60,000 nucleotides of DNA from Cryptomeria japonica (GCF_030272615.1 NC_081406.1:481897900-481957899), one strand, 5' to 3'. Positions 14,960-27,241 are shown, numbered from the stretch's first letter. Translations and numbers: made by a program. Notes: generated from the letters alone by a model not told the origin.

Positions 14960-16626
14960 ATGGAGGGAACAACATTTGCAGTGGGAAATTTGAAATCGAG
15001 AAATGGAGGGAACAATGATGTTGGATCCTCTGGTTTTGAATCCACTATAGCTCAAGGACAAGCATCTGAGGATGAGGATGGGAGGCAGGATGGGGACCCA
15101 CAAATACGGGACCCTCCTCCCGATCACAAAAACTTAAAAGATTCTCAAGATTCGAGCCCCGAGGTGGTGAAGTTTGACTCAGAAAATATCAAGGAGGGGC
15201 GAATACCTAAACCCTGGAATAGTCTCTTTGCAAGAAAAGCACCTGGTAAACCGACTGGTAAATCGTCTTTCCCCTTTGTGAAAGATATATCAGATAATAG
15301 AACGGGTAAACTTGCGATTGAGATTCTTGATATAGTTATTGATCATAGCATCTCTTTAATGTCTTTTTCTTTGGTGGGAAAATTTGTTGGACCTCGACCT
15401 AATATTGAGGATGTTAGGTCCTTTGTTAAGAGAAAATGGAGAATGAAAGGACAGGTTGATGTCTCTGCCTTGCCTAGAGGCTTTTTTGTTTTTTCTTTCT
15501 CCTGCGGGGAAGATATGGAAGTTGCTTTAAGTGGTGGCCCCTGGATGTTTGGCAAATCTTCTCTTTCTATTAGAAAATGGTCTCCTAACATGGAACTCAA
15601 TGATTCTTTCTTTGAATCTACTCCGGTGTAGGTTAGGTTGCCTGGGCTGCTATTGGAATACTGGGTGGAGGATGTTTTCTCAGGAATCTCTAACTCCTTT
15701 GGGGAGCTTGTTGCGATAGACCCAATGACAACAGCTCACAAGAGATAGGTGTATGCACGCATCTGCGTCAACATATCATAGAATATGGACCTCCCAAGCA
15801 CTATTGACATAAATTCCAAACTTAGGCTATGGGAACAATCAATATAATTCGAATATCTCCCCTTTGTTTACTTTTCTTGCAAAAAGCATGTCACTGGGCT
15901 AAGGCTTGCCCCAGCAACCCTAAAAAACTTGTGATGACAAATATTCATAAATAGGTATGGAAAGAAAAAAATAATAACAAAGACTGTAACAAGTTAGAAG
16001 GAAAAAGTGGAAACTCAGTTAATATATCTGAACACCTCGAAGCAGATAGCACTGACCCTCCTAAGAACCCCCCCTTGAAGGGGAATAAAAAGAATGAAAC
16101 TAGGGAGTTTGAGATTAAAACATGCAATACCTTTGAGGCTCTATAGACACAGGCGAAGGAGAATGAAATCAGTGAAGAGACACTTGAAGATGGTGAGATT
16201 AAGAATATCACTGATTCTTATCGTGAGGCTTTTCAGGAACCTATATCAAAAAAAGATGAACACTGTTTAGAGGATGATTTTCAAGAACATGAAATAAAAC
16301 TGGGAAGGAGTAACAAGTTTGGGTCACCGCAGGCAAACTTAAATGCCTTATTCCAGAACATAGGAGTCGATATGACTACATCATCCCAGAAAAGAGAAGA
16401 CCTATGGAGAAACATGCAAGATGAGTCTAGAGCAAAACAAGAAGAAAACACAACAGGAAATGGAAAGAAAATTAAAACCAAGAAGGTAGGAGGCCTTAAT
16501 GGAGTAAAAACCAGAACCGGATCCAAGGCTGATTTTGGGGCTTCAAGATCCCCACTGAGACGCAAAACTATGAAATGGCATAGGGACCAGGAGAGTAAGC
16601 AAAACATAGCTGATGGAAGGCAGTGA
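14960..16626 (+). pseudogene. LINE-A ORF1 (DUF4283-like RNA-binding protein), broken
   Basis: The start ATG (MEGTTFAVGN) aligns with that of LINE-B. The N-terminal 223 codons are open. They include the segment ending FSCGEDMEVALSGGPWMFGK, typical of plant LINE ORF1 proteins with a DUF4283 domain, which bind the element RNA. A TAG at 15629-15631 stands where LINE-B has TGG. Further stops and a frameshift follow. In the zinc knuckle the first cysteine is changed (YFSCKK instead of CFSCKK). The basic, acidic-patched C-terminal part ends at the TGA at 16624-16626, a little upstream of where LINE-B ORF1 ends. Confidence 0.85.
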
Positions 16627-16658
16627 ACTATCAAGGAATCCTACCCTCAGGCTTCCAA

Positions 16659-19344
16659 ATGAAGGTAATATCTTGGAATATCAGAGGCCTAAATGGTCTC
16701 AATAAACAAGATATATTAAGGAACCTCATTCAAGATCAAAATTTGGATATTATCCTGGTTCAGGAAACTAAAATGAGTAAAGAGAAAGTGGAGAAATTAA
16801 AGTTTTTCAAAAATGGAGGGGCTTGTGGCAGTAGCTCGAATGGAGCCTCTAGAGGGGTTGCTATATTCTGGAATAAAAGCACAACCTCTAGAGATATGAT
16901 TGATGTTGATGGCAATATTTTATCCCTAAAAGCTAAAAGCATCATTGATGGTAAGGAATGTGTCATCACTAATATCTATGCCCCTAACTCCAAATCCACT
17001 AGAAGTAAATTCTAGAATAAAATTCAGCATAAAAGAAATTCCTTCCCTTTGAACAGTTGGGTTTTGATGGGAGATTTCAATACTCCTCTGCAAGACATTG
17101 AAAAATTTGGAGGCAGTCAAGCTCAAACAGATAGTAGATCTGACTTGATGGACTTTATTAATGACAATGCTCTCATTGATATGGATCTCAATGAGGCTTC
17201 CTACACTTGGTCTAACTGAAGGGATGGTGAAGATCTCATCCAGGTAAGACTTGATAGATCCCTTGTTACTAATGATTGGATTCTTTCTCATAGATGCTCC
17301 CTTTTTGTTATTAATAGAATTGGGTTAGACCATTATCCCATCTCTTTTATTGCTGAGAATTTTAAGAATAATCAGAGATTCCCTTTTCAGTTCGAAAAGA
17401 TGTGGACCTCCCACCCTAATCTTGAAAAATCTATTGCTAACTAGTGGAATCTTGATGTTAATGGAACTGCCATGTATAAAGTTGCTAAAAAGCTTAAAAA
17501 CATCAAAACCAATATTAAGACTTGGAACAAGGTGGTCTTTGGTGATATCTTTGATTCAAAGAAAAAACTAAAGGAGGAACTGGACCAGATACAAAATTCA
17601 ATACAGAAAGAAGGCTACAAAAAGTATTCCAAAGCCATGGAAGATGATGTTCTAGTCAAACTCCACAACATTATCTCTAGGGAAGAAATCTATTGGAGGT
17701 AGAGATCTAGGGCTATATGGTTGAAGGCAGGGGACATAAACACTAAATTTTTCCATATGACTTCTCTAAAACACAAGGCAGTGAATAGAATCACAAGACT
17801 GATTGTTGAAAACAACACTCTACTTAATAAGGACGAAATCAGGGATGAAGCTGTCAGATTCTTCAATCAGCTCCTTACTAGTAACAATGACATTGATCAG
17901 ACCCACCAACTCAATTTGGTTAATATTATTCCTAAGGTCATTAACCCTATTCAGAATAAGGCCCTTACTGCTATCCCGTCTATTGGAGAAATTAAAAAAG
18001 CTATCTTTTCATTTCAAGGGGATAAAGCTACGGGTCTTGACGATTCCCTATGTTTTTCTTCCAAGAATTCTGGCATATTGTGGGGGAAGACACGGTTAAT
18101 GCGGTCAAAGAATTCTTTGGATCTAGAAGAATCCTTAAGGAAATCAACTCCACTTTTATATCCCTAATCCCCAAAGTTGCTGGGTGGACTCTATGGGAAA
18201 TTTTAGGCCAATTAGCCTATGTAACTCTTTCTACAAATTCATATCCAAAGTTATGACCACTAGAATTTTGGCAGTGCTTCCCTTCATCATCTCTGAGGAG
18301 CAGAAAGGTTTTGTTCTTGGTAGGCAGATTCTGGACTAAATTATTCTTGTTCATGAGAACATCCATTCCCTCAGTGTTGCTAAAAAAGAAGGCTTCTTGA
18401 TAAAGTTGGATTTGGCGAAGGTTTATGATAGAGTGGAGTGGGACGTTCTCTTCAAAATCATGGGGGCTTTTGGTTTTGATGAAAAGGTAACCAAAATAAT
18501 CAGAGAGTTGATCACCACTCCTATGTTCTCTATTCTTATTAATGGATCTCCTACCAATTTTTTTAAAACTTCAAGAGGGCTGAGACAAGGAGATCCCATA
18601 TCTCCTATCCTTTTTACCATTTTGGCTGAAAGTATGAGTAGATTGATTCACAATTTGAAACAAAGCAAAACTATCAAAGGTCTTCAACCTTCCTCTGCCA
18701 ATATTTTTTGCACTCATCAATAGTTTGTTGATGACACTATCCTCATGGGATATTCTTCTATCAAGGAGGCTAATGCCTTCAAAATTGCTATTAACTCCTA
18801 TGCTTTGGCTACTGGTCAGCAAGTCAATTGGGACAAATCGGCTATTTACTTCCTGAATACTCTGGTCATAAGACAACAAAAAATTGCTAAAATTATTGGG
18901 TGCAAGGTGGAAATGCTCCCTTCCACCTATCTGGGTCTTCCCTTGGGTTTAGCTCCCCCAAATTCTTTCTAGAATATTCTTATTGATAAATTCAATAAAA
19001 GACTTGCTGGATGGAAAGGCTCAATGATATCTCAGGCTGGGAAACTGCAGCTCCTTCAAGATACTCTTCAAAATCTCCTTGTTTCTACCCTCAGCCTATT
19101 TGGTATCCCGGCTAAATTTGCTGAAGAAATGGAAAGAATCCAGAAGAGATTTTTATGGTCAGGAGTGAAGAAAAAAAGAGAATATCCTTGGTTTCTTGGG
19201 ACAAAGTGTGTAGACCAAAGAACAAAGGGGGGTTGGGGATTAAAGCTCTAAAAACCTTTAACAAAGCTCTTCTTGCTAAACAATTATGGAGAGCCTATGA
19301 TACTAAGAAAGATTGGAATCAAATTTGGTTTGACAAATACATTC
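16659..19344 (+). pseudogene. LINE-A ORF2 N-terminal part: endonuclease and reverse transcriptase, broken
   Basis: The frame opens MKVISWNIRGLNG, the start of an apurinic-like endonuclease, with QETK, NIYAPN, GDFNTPL and LDHYPIS motifs following. The reverse transcriptase shows a fingers/palm region (KLDLAKVYDRVEWD), SRGLRQGDPISP (about 18572-18607) and the catalytic FVDDT at about 18724-18738, then STYLGLPLG. Stops include TAG at 17013-17015 and 17700-17702 and a TAG (LINE-B CAG) just before FVDDT. A TGA (17217-17219) replaces CGA. The frame is cut at 19344 by NA2. Endonuclease plus reverse transcriptase would nick target DNA and copy the LINE RNA in the nucleus. This copy cannot. Confidence 0.9.
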
Positions 19345-20604
19345 TGTAAAGTGGAAAAATCGACCCCTAGTTGTTCTCCCCTCCCCAACTCCGAGGAGAG
19401 AGAAGGGAGGTCACTAGGGTTGATGGTTTTCACTTGGGAGAGACTTTACATTCAAAAGAGGGGTTGAAACCCACAAGATCCAATCCCACGTAATGCAAGA
19501 TTGGATTCTAAATGAGTTTCAAGGGTTAAGACATCAAGGATACCCTCTTTTGTAAAGAAATGTAGATAGGATGATTGAACTAAGAATGCATGTAAAATAG
19601 GAAAGATTCGCTTATAAACAGAGATAGGGATACAGGATGAAGCTGCGGACCTGGAATTAGCAGTAAAATGTCAAGACGGTGCTGTTCTGCAAATTTGAGT
19701 GAAAGTTGACGGGATGATGGCGCCCGGCGTGCACACGGTCCTCCAAAAAATCCGCGAAACGAAGGTGGATCTGTTTGTCTCTGCACAAGGATTCTAGATC
19801 TTCAATTACAGCCGCGTACCTGCAATCTACACACATAAAAGAGAGGATGGTTGGGGGGTTAGGGATGAGGGGTTTTCCTTTAGGTCAAACCCCGGTTTTG
19901 GAATTAACCAAGAAATGAGAATGTTGTAAATGTAAATGTTTGTAATGTAAACACGTACTGATACCTTGTTGTAAGAATGTTTGTATTCTTACATGCGAAG
20001 GTGTAATGTATGTAGTATGTTGTATGTTGTATGTGATCTCCTCTTCAATGGTTGAATCCTTGTCTTGAATGCAACACCTAGCCTTGAATGGAGACTTAGA
20101 ATGCTCAATTGCTTGAAGGAATACTTGAGTGCTTGAATGTTTGAATGTTTGAATATTGCTTTCGCGTCTTTGCACATATATGTCCTCCTCCCTTTTTGAG
20201 AGAGGAAATGTAGTTTATATACTTGTCAATTAGGGTTGATAGACTGATTTTCCTGACCTTAGGCCGACCAGGAAACAATATTTCCCGAATTGCAAACTTA
20301 AAGTCCCAATGCCCAAAAGAGACTGGGCCCAAAATAGGGCCAGGGACCAGGGCGCTGGGCGCCATGGTCCTGTGGGACCAGGGCACTGGGCACCATGGTC
20401 CTGAAGGACCAGAGCACTGGGCGCCATGGTCCCACCTCCCAGGACAGCAGGGTGCAAGGAGGGATCATGCCAAGGTGCAGAAAAATGCAGTTTTTGGTGT
20501 CACAAGCAGGTTTCGGGGTCTCCATTCAGGTTTAACATTGCATCGCCATCGTGAAGACCCAAATGCAGTCGAAATTGCAAGTGTCACAATTTTAGGATGC
20601 TACA
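19345..20604 (-). repeat. 3' LTR of NA2
   Basis: A 1,260-bp LTR that matches 25982-27241 along its full length. It contains a GATGGCGCCCGG...CACACGGTCC block (about 19713-19740), a CTTGAATGTTTGAATG microrepeat (about 20120-20160) and the triple 31-bp repeat (20343-20433). The short frames in it are not genes. Confidence 0.92.
20343..20433. repeat. Three 31-bp tandem palindromic units in NA2 3' LTR
   Basis: Three head-to-tail units start at 20343, 20374 and 20405. Each begins GGACC, has a GC-rich centre with GCGCTGGGCGCC or a close variant, and ends ATGGTCC, so each unit is an imperfect inverted repeat. The same trio occurs in the 5' LTR at 26980-27071. Confidence 0.9.
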
Positions 20605-20625
20605 TTTAGCCCCCACTTTAGCGGG
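20605..20625 (-). other. Polypurine tract of NA2
   Basis: On the minus strand a purine-rich AGTGGGGGCTAAA stretch abuts the start of the 3' LTR (TGTAGCATCC), the expected plus-strand primer position. Confidence 0.65.
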
Positions 20626-21352
20626 AGTATAAGCGTACGCCAATACTTCCGGTAAAGTACAAGGAAACAACATTGAAAAACTTTCACCACATCAAGGAGG
20701 CAAGATACACCAAGCCCCCAGTGGACTAAGGATCTTACGAATTTGATTGACAAAGTAAAAGGGAAGATCACGAGGGAGAACCATGACTGTCAGTAGTAAG
20801 GTTCCCTCACTATGAGTCATGCAAGAAAGATATCAAAAATTTTCAAGGCAAAGCTAAATTTGTCAAGAAATTTTCAAGTATCTTGAAGAGATATGAACGG
20901 GATGTATGCTCCCCTACGTTAAAGCGATCGCACATGCCTCACCGGGGGTGATTTCTTTAAGGTAGTGATACATATAAGAAATGAGAAAGGAGCACGTTAT
21001 CACAAGGATTTAGCCCCCAAGTGTGAGATAAGCCCAAGGATAATAGACACAAAACACAACGCACAAGGTGACTTTGCTTTCCTCGGGGTCAGTATGCTGT
21101 ATGATAATTCATGTATATCATATGTATGTATGCATAATTGTTCTTCATTCCCCAATCAAGGAAGGTCACCTAGAAGAAGGGAACACATGTGTCTTTTGAG
21201 TCAACATGAGAGAGACCAAAAGAGATCTCAATGCTTTGCATCGTCCTCAAGTAGGCAACACTAAGGACAACAAATAGAAGAATGAGAATAACACATAGAA
21301 GAAGTAACAAAAGAGATCAAGAGAGGAGGAGAGAGTCTGCTATGCTAATGAA
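20626..21352 (-). other. NA2 3' non-coding region
   Basis: Between the end of the single NA2 ORF and the polypurine tract there are about 730 bp without protein-like frames on either strand. Autonomous gypsy elements carry reverse transcriptase and integrase here. None of their motifs is visible. Confidence 0.65.
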
Positions 21353-24300
21353 CTAGTCTAGCACGTCATCTACCCCCCGATCTTGCTGATCAATATCTCG
21401 GGAAGGTAGGAAACATGCTAGAGGAGGAACATCCAACACAGCAGATGGAGCTATCATGAGATCCAAACAAGGGCTATGTTCATGTTCCAAGCCATGTTGT
21501 TCTTGTCTAGGAGCTAGGATAAGTGCTTTAGAAAATTCGTTAGATAAATGGTTATCAACATCAACATATTCATACTCACTATCAGAATGAACAGGAGTAA
21601 CATTTTCATCATGAATAACATTTTCATCTATATCATCATCAAGATTTACAAAAGTAGGATCTTTAACTCGCACAGGATCAAGACCATCATACATCTTATG
21701 TTTAGGAGATTTTGGCTCAATTTTTGGCTGAGGAGAAAATGGAATAATACTGGCTGAAGGTGTTTTTGGGGATTGCAAAGTTTGAGAAGTAGCTGCCTGA
21801 GCTCTAAGACGATGCTTTCATCGGCGTTCACGTGTAGAACGATTTCGTCTAGTCTTAGTAGGAAGATGAGGAGATTGAGGAGGAGGAATGTTCTCATCCT
21901 TATCACTTGGGTGTTTAGGTTGTGGTCTCTTAGGTTGAATAATAGGAGAAGAGGAAGGTCCCTTCTCTCTATAAGAGGAAGGAGGAGGAACTGCTCCATA
22001 TAAAGGAGGAATATTTGGTTTAGGAAGGAGACCAAGTCCATCATGACGAGGAGGTATAGGTCTACCTTTAGAAAATTTATTAGATATGGGCATAGTCACA
22101 TTCATAGGAATGGGTTGGGAATTTTCTTGAGGAAAGACATTAGTTTTATCTTTCAAAGGAAGAACTTCCTTCTCAAGAATGATAGGAATGTCAAGTTTGG
22201 GTGTTCTAGGTTCACTTAGAGAAAGGATCATATCTTTTTTCTAGTTTTGATAAGATTTGAAAAGATGATCACTCCGCGGTGGAAGGGATTGGAATTGTTT
22301 AGGCCAAAAATAATCAATAGGAACACTAGAAGTTCTTTCAGCTGGTTTAAAGAGGCTATGATTGATAGTAACAATTTCACCACTATGGGGAAATTTCAAA
22401 CACTTGTGAATAGGAGAAGCAATAGCTTTCATGGAAGATAGCCAAGGATAGCCTAGCTTCACATGAAATTGTTCGGATGATGGAATAATAGCAAAGTCTA
22501 CATCAAGGTACTTGTTACGGACCTCAAAAGGTAATGTAATAGAACCAATTGTAGGAGAATAAAATGCATCAAATAGTTTCACAACCACATTTGTTTCGTC
22601 ATAGATCACTTGATTCAATTGCAAAGTAAAAAGAAATTCTTCAGTAATGACATTAACCATACAAGAAGGATCAATAAGCACTCCACAACAAGGTGTATTC
22701 TTGACTTTTGCAACTATATATAAAGGACCATCAGGTGCCCTGATAGTTTCACTAGAATCAAATGTGATGGAAGGTTCTTTAGGGATTTTCTGCTGCTCTA
22801 CAAAGTTAATCACATTCGGAGTCATAGACACAAGATCATCAGGTGAGACAGAGGAATCAGTAGTATCAATCGCATTAGAGGTATGAGAAGGCAATGGATC
22901 AGTAAAAATCTTAAGATTTTGGTTAGGAGAAGCTACAGATGTGTTGCCTTTATCATTCACACCAGAAACAAAGATAGTATTATTATCAATCAAATCTTGA
23001 ATTTTACCCTTTAAAGCAAAACATTTTTCAGTATCATGCCCAGGTTGACGATGAAATTGATAAAAAGACTTGTTATCAAAATAGGGTGAATTAATCTTTG
23101 CAGGATCTATTTGCCTTATAGGAGGAAGAGTAAGCACATTTTGTTCCAATAACTTATTCATAATACTATGCAATGATTCATTCAAAGGAGTAAACTTTCT
23201 TTCTTTCTTGAAAAACTTAGAAATAGGAGGCACACCTGATGCTGCATTCACATTGTTGTTGATGATGTTTTCATTGAATTTAATTGACTCTCTGTTCGGT
23301 TTAAACTTCCCAAATGGTTGTTGACTACTATCACCCTTATCACTCAGAGCCATAGGATTTGCTTGTTCCATTTGACTCACAGTCAGTTGATAATTGTGAA
23401 GAGTTGCGCACAACTGTTGGAAAGAAGTAAACTCAGAAAATAGAAGTTTTTCTCTAATATCTTTTTGTAAATTAGAAATAAAGATTCTTTGAATATCATT
23501 GTCAGGTACTGGAAAAGAAATTTGAGCATACAAATGCTTATATCTACCAATGAAATCAGTCACTCTTTCTTTAACACCTTGTTTACAATGCATTAAATCA
23601 ATCAAAGTAACTTTAGGACTTATATTGTTTTGAAATTGTTGAATAAAAGCATTTGCAAGTTGTTCGAAAGAAGAAATAGAATAAGAAGGCAATGAGCAAT
23701 ACCATTGTAGGGCTTTATCTCTTAATGTTCTAGTAAACAGTTTTGTAAGCAACCTTTGGTCATAAGCAAAATCGGTACATATTGTTTGAAAGGTCTTAAC
23801 ATGTGTTAGAGGATCACCCTTACCATTATAAAGCTCCAAATGCAGAATTTCAAAATGTTTAGGGGGAATAGCTCGGACAATGTCAAGAGAAAGTGGGCTC
23901 GCAACATCAAATGTGGGCACACTAAACTTAGATTGATTCATAGAGCAATTTGTTGCTGTAAAGAAGAGACAGTTTGTGCAAGATTGTTAATGGTTGCTTC
24001 AGTCGAAGAGTTCATATTAGACGTGTTAGATTGTGATGGAGGTATTATGTTATTGAAAGAAGGTAGAGAGTAAGGTGGTGGGACACTATGATAGTTAGTC
24101 ATAGGAGATGATTGGAAAGGAGGAACACTACAAGGAGGAATGGAATGATTAAATGAATTGCCTCCTTGCATCATGTTCATTTGTGGAGATATAATAGGAA
24201 CACTCATTGAAGGAATGAATGAAGAAGTTGGATTGAATGAAGGAAGAGGGTTGATTGAAGAAGAAGGATTGCCCCCATGACTGGTGATCATAGGAGGAAT

Positions 24301-24795
24301 GTCTTGTATTTAAGTAGTCATTATTTTTGATGTAAAAGTAGGTATACTAGCAATAGGAGTTGTCAAAGGAATAGAATGATTAACTTGAGTAGGAGGTTGT
24401 GTATAACCTAAAGTTTCGGCACAACTCTTCATAGGCATCACATTCGAATCCACAATGTGTGCAATACCATGCAAAATATCAATTCCATTCTTATCACTTT
24501 GAACCATACGTTTTAGACCCTCAATTAATGAAAGAGCTTCACTATCAGGATATTCTTGAGACATCCATTGTCGAAAATCATCAAATTGGTTATCCAATTT
24601 CGAAAGTTGTTCTACAGAAACCTCATGGAGAGCTTCTTCATCATTAAGAGGATTAGAGGAATTACCCATGTCCCCATTAAAAAGGCCATTCAAATTAGGT
24701 TCCATCTCCTCAGTAATTACACCTTGGAAGGACTTAATTCTAAGGCTTCGTCTAACGGGACTAGTGTAAGTAGGGCTTATTGTTGTAAAACTCAT
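21353..24795 (-). pseudogene. NA2 Gag-protease-like protein with Pro-rich tail, broken
   Basis: One original frame of about 1,150 codons runs from the ATG at 24795 (MSFTTISPTY) to 21353. It has TAA at 24312-24310, a one-base frameshift near 23940, TAG at 22243-22241 and TGA near 21820. The N-terminal ~285 residues are Ser/Pro/Asn-rich. The middle (from 23941) is a gypsy capsid-like Gag (YNGKGDPLTHVKTF, ALQWYCSLP, DFIGRYKHLY), with a zinc-knuckle-like FHRQPGHDTEKCF. Next comes a retropepsin-like segment with LIDPS where an active enzyme has D-S/T-G, so catalysis is doubtful. The last ~300 codons are Pro-rich then acidic, an extension I do not recognise. Role: particle assembly, with enzymes supplied by a partner. 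Confidence 0.82.
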
Positions 24796-25960
24796 GCACT
24801 AAAGAGAGAGAGAAGATTTTGAATTTTAGAGGTAGTAAATCTCAATAAAATCAGCCAATCTCCTAGATTTAAGCTGTTAAATACAATCAGGACAATCTCC
24901 CAAAATTTCGAAAAAAATGTCAGGGACCGTGGCGAACGGAGTGCACACGGTCCTCGCAATTTTTTTCAAAATTTTCAAAGATGAAAGTTATGATGATTTT
25001 AAAGCTAATCTGAAAAAATTGAGTGATTTTACGATCTGTAGATAGGCCAAATTAAAGTTGCAATCTCAAAATTGAACCCTACCAAGATTGTTGAAAAATG
25101 CAAAATTTGAATTTTGAAAAAGAGAGGGAAACTGAAATTTTGAATTTTATGATTTTAGAGGGAATACTGAAAGCAATGCAAGCTTTGAAATTTAAAAGTT
25201 GACTCAATTTCATGCAAAATTCAAATTTAAAAGCGGAAATCAGAGGTTGTTGCAATTAAACACTTAATTTCAAAAGCCACAAACTGCAAAAATTTGAATA
25301 AAGCACTGAAATTTCGAATGAATGCCAACACACTTTTCAGATTTAGGACTGTAAGAAACACAATTTTGATATGAATTTCAATTTCAACAATTTTTTGAAT
25401 GATTATAAGCCTTTATCCAAGCAATCACTAGACCAACTTTGACTTTAATTTTGAAAGTGTTAAAATTGATAAAATCAGCCAAAATTCTGGATTTTAGCAG
25501 AAAAATACAGTAAGATCTAGCTCCCGAAATTTCGAAAAAAATGTCGGGGACGATGGCGCTCGGGGTACACACGGTCCTCGCAACTTTTTTCCAAATTTTC
25601 AGGGATGAGAGATATTGTGATTTTATTGCAGAATCCAAAGTTACAGCCGATTTGGAGGTGTTTTGATCAGTGAAATTATCAGTCAAAGGTTGAATCAAGA
25701 AGGTTTTAAAAATTAGGGTTTTGACATTTAACCACTTAATTTTCAGAATTAAAGCACAAATATGAATTGGTAATTTTCAATAGAAGGGTAGATCTGAAAC
25801 AAGCATTAACAATTAAACATTTCACAAGCTCAATTACTAAAAAGAAAATTTTAGGGTTTTTATGCAATTAGCCTCTAAAATTTGCAAAAGATCAAACATG
25901 GAAATGTAATTAAGGAAGCAAATTTTTCAGATCTAACCATGAATAATCAGAATGAGGATG
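24796..25960 (-). other. NA2 5' leader with an internal partial duplication
   Basis: About 1.2 kb of untranslated leader lies between primer site and Gag. Two stretches resemble each other about 630 bp apart: 24860-24990 and 25480-25620. Both run through AAATTTCGAAAAAAATGTC, a GGGAC..TGGCG....CACACGGTCCTCGCAA block and an AAATTTTC tail. The same CACACGGTCC block recurs in both LTRs. Such leaders normally hold packaging and dimerisation signals. Confidence 0.65.
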
Positions 25961-25978
25961 TTCACGTCGGGTTCACCA
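25961..25978 (-). other. Primer-binding site of NA2
   Basis: Three bases inside the 5' LTR the minus strand reads TGGTGAACCCGACGTGAA, starting with the TGG that pairs with a tRNA CCA end. I did not assign the tRNA. A closely similar site follows the gypsy LTR at 54045. Confidence 0.75.
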
Positions 25979-25981
25979 AAA

Positions 25982-27241
25982 TGTAAAGCAGAAAAATCAA
26001 ACCCTAGTTGTTCTCCCCTCCCCAACTCCGAGGAGAGAGAAGGGAGGTCACTAGGGTTGATGGTTTTCACTTGGGAGAGACTTTACATTCAAAAGAGGGG
26101 TTGAAACCCACAAGATCCAATCCCACGTAATGCAAGATTGGATTCTAAATGAGTTTCAAGGGTTAAGACATCAAGGATACCCTCTTTCGTAAAGAAATGT
26201 AGATAGGATGATTGAACTAAGAATGCATGTAAAATAGGAAAGATTCGCTTATAAACAGAGATAGGGATACAGGATGAAGTTGCGGACCTGGAATTAGCAG
26301 TAAAATGTTGAGATGGTGCTGTTCTGCAAATTTGAGTGAAATTTGATGGGACGATGGCGCCCGGCGTGCACACGGTCCTCCGAAAAATCCGTGAAACGAA
26401 GGTGGATTTGTTCGTCTCTGCACAAGGATTCTAGATCTTCAATTACAGCCGCGTACTTGCAATCTACACACAAAAAAGAGAGGATGATTGGGGGGTTAGG
26501 GATGAGGGGTTTGCCTTTAGGTCAAACCCTGGTTTTGGAATTAACCAAGAAATGAGAATGCTGTAAATGTAAATGTTTGTAATGTAAACAAGTACTGATA
26601 CCTTGTTGTAAGAATGTTTGTATTCTTACATGCGAAGGTGTAATGTATGTAGTATGTTGTATGTTGTATGTGATCTCCTCTTCAATGGTTGAATCCTTGT
26701 CTTGAATGCAACACCTAGCCTTGAATGGAGACTTAGAATGCTCAATTGCTTGAAGGAATACTTGAGTGCTTGAATGTTTGAATGTTTGAATATTGCTTCC
26801 GCGTCTTTGCACATATATGTCCTCCTCCCTTTTTGAGAGAGGAAATGTAGTTTATATACTTGTCAATTAGGGTTGATAGATTGATTTTCCCGACCTTAGG
26901 TCAACCAGGAAACAATATTTCCCAAATTGCAAACTTAAAGACCCGATGCCCAAAAGAGTCCGGGCCCAAAATAGGGCCAGGGACCAAGGCACTGGGCGCC
27001 ATGGTCCTGGGGGACCAGGGTGCTGGGCACCATGGTCCTGAAGGACCAGGTCACTGGGCACCATGGTCCCACCTCCCGAGACAGCAGGGTGCAAGGAGGG
27101 ATCATGCCAAGGTGCAGAAAAATGCAGTTTTTGGTGTCACAAGCAGGTTTCGGGGTCTCCATTCAGGTTTAACATTGCATCGCCATCGTGAAGACCCAAA
27201 TGCAGTTGAAATTGCAAGTGTCGCAATTTTAGGATGCTACA
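25982..27241 (-). repeat. 5' LTR of NA2
   Basis: A 1,260-bp partner of 19345-20604 with scattered substitutions, several of them C/T or G/A. It carries its own set of 31-bp palindromic units at 26980-27071 and is followed by the CATTC target duplication, after which LINE-A ORF2 resumes. Confidence 0.92.
26980..27071. repeat. Three 31-bp tandem palindromic units in NA2 5' LTR
   Basis: Same array as 20343-20433, with unit starts 31 bp apart. GGACC and GGTCC ends are kept in all units while the centres differ by transitions. Confidence 0.88.

Larger units (their letters stand above)
19345..27241 (-). mobile_element. NA2: gypsy-like LTR element encoding Gag/protease-like protein only
   Basis: A complete LTR element in minus orientation, inserted into LINE-A ORF2 with a perfect CATTC duplication (19340-19344 and 27242-27246). 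Two 1,260-bp LTRs (19345-20604 and 25982-27241) start TGTAAAG and end GCTACA on the plus strand and look very similar, suggesting a fairly recent insertion. Next to the 5' LTR is a primer site (TGGTGAACCCGACGTGAA on the minus strand), then a leader, one long damaged ORF (24795 to 21353), about 730 bp of non-coding DNA and a purine tract before the 3' LTR. No reverse transcriptase, RNase H or integrase is present, so it must have moved in trans. Confidence 0.9.

Noticed and set aside
20343-20433. Regularly spaced repeats resembling a small CRISPR array.
   Set aside because: The units are contiguous with no unique spacers, lie inside LTRs and are in plant nuclear DNA.
20105-20609. Overlapping frames of 75-128 codons on both strands in the NA2 LTRs (also 26860-27330).
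   Set aside because: They run through the 31-bp palindromic units and are repeated in both LTRs; they are composition artefacts.
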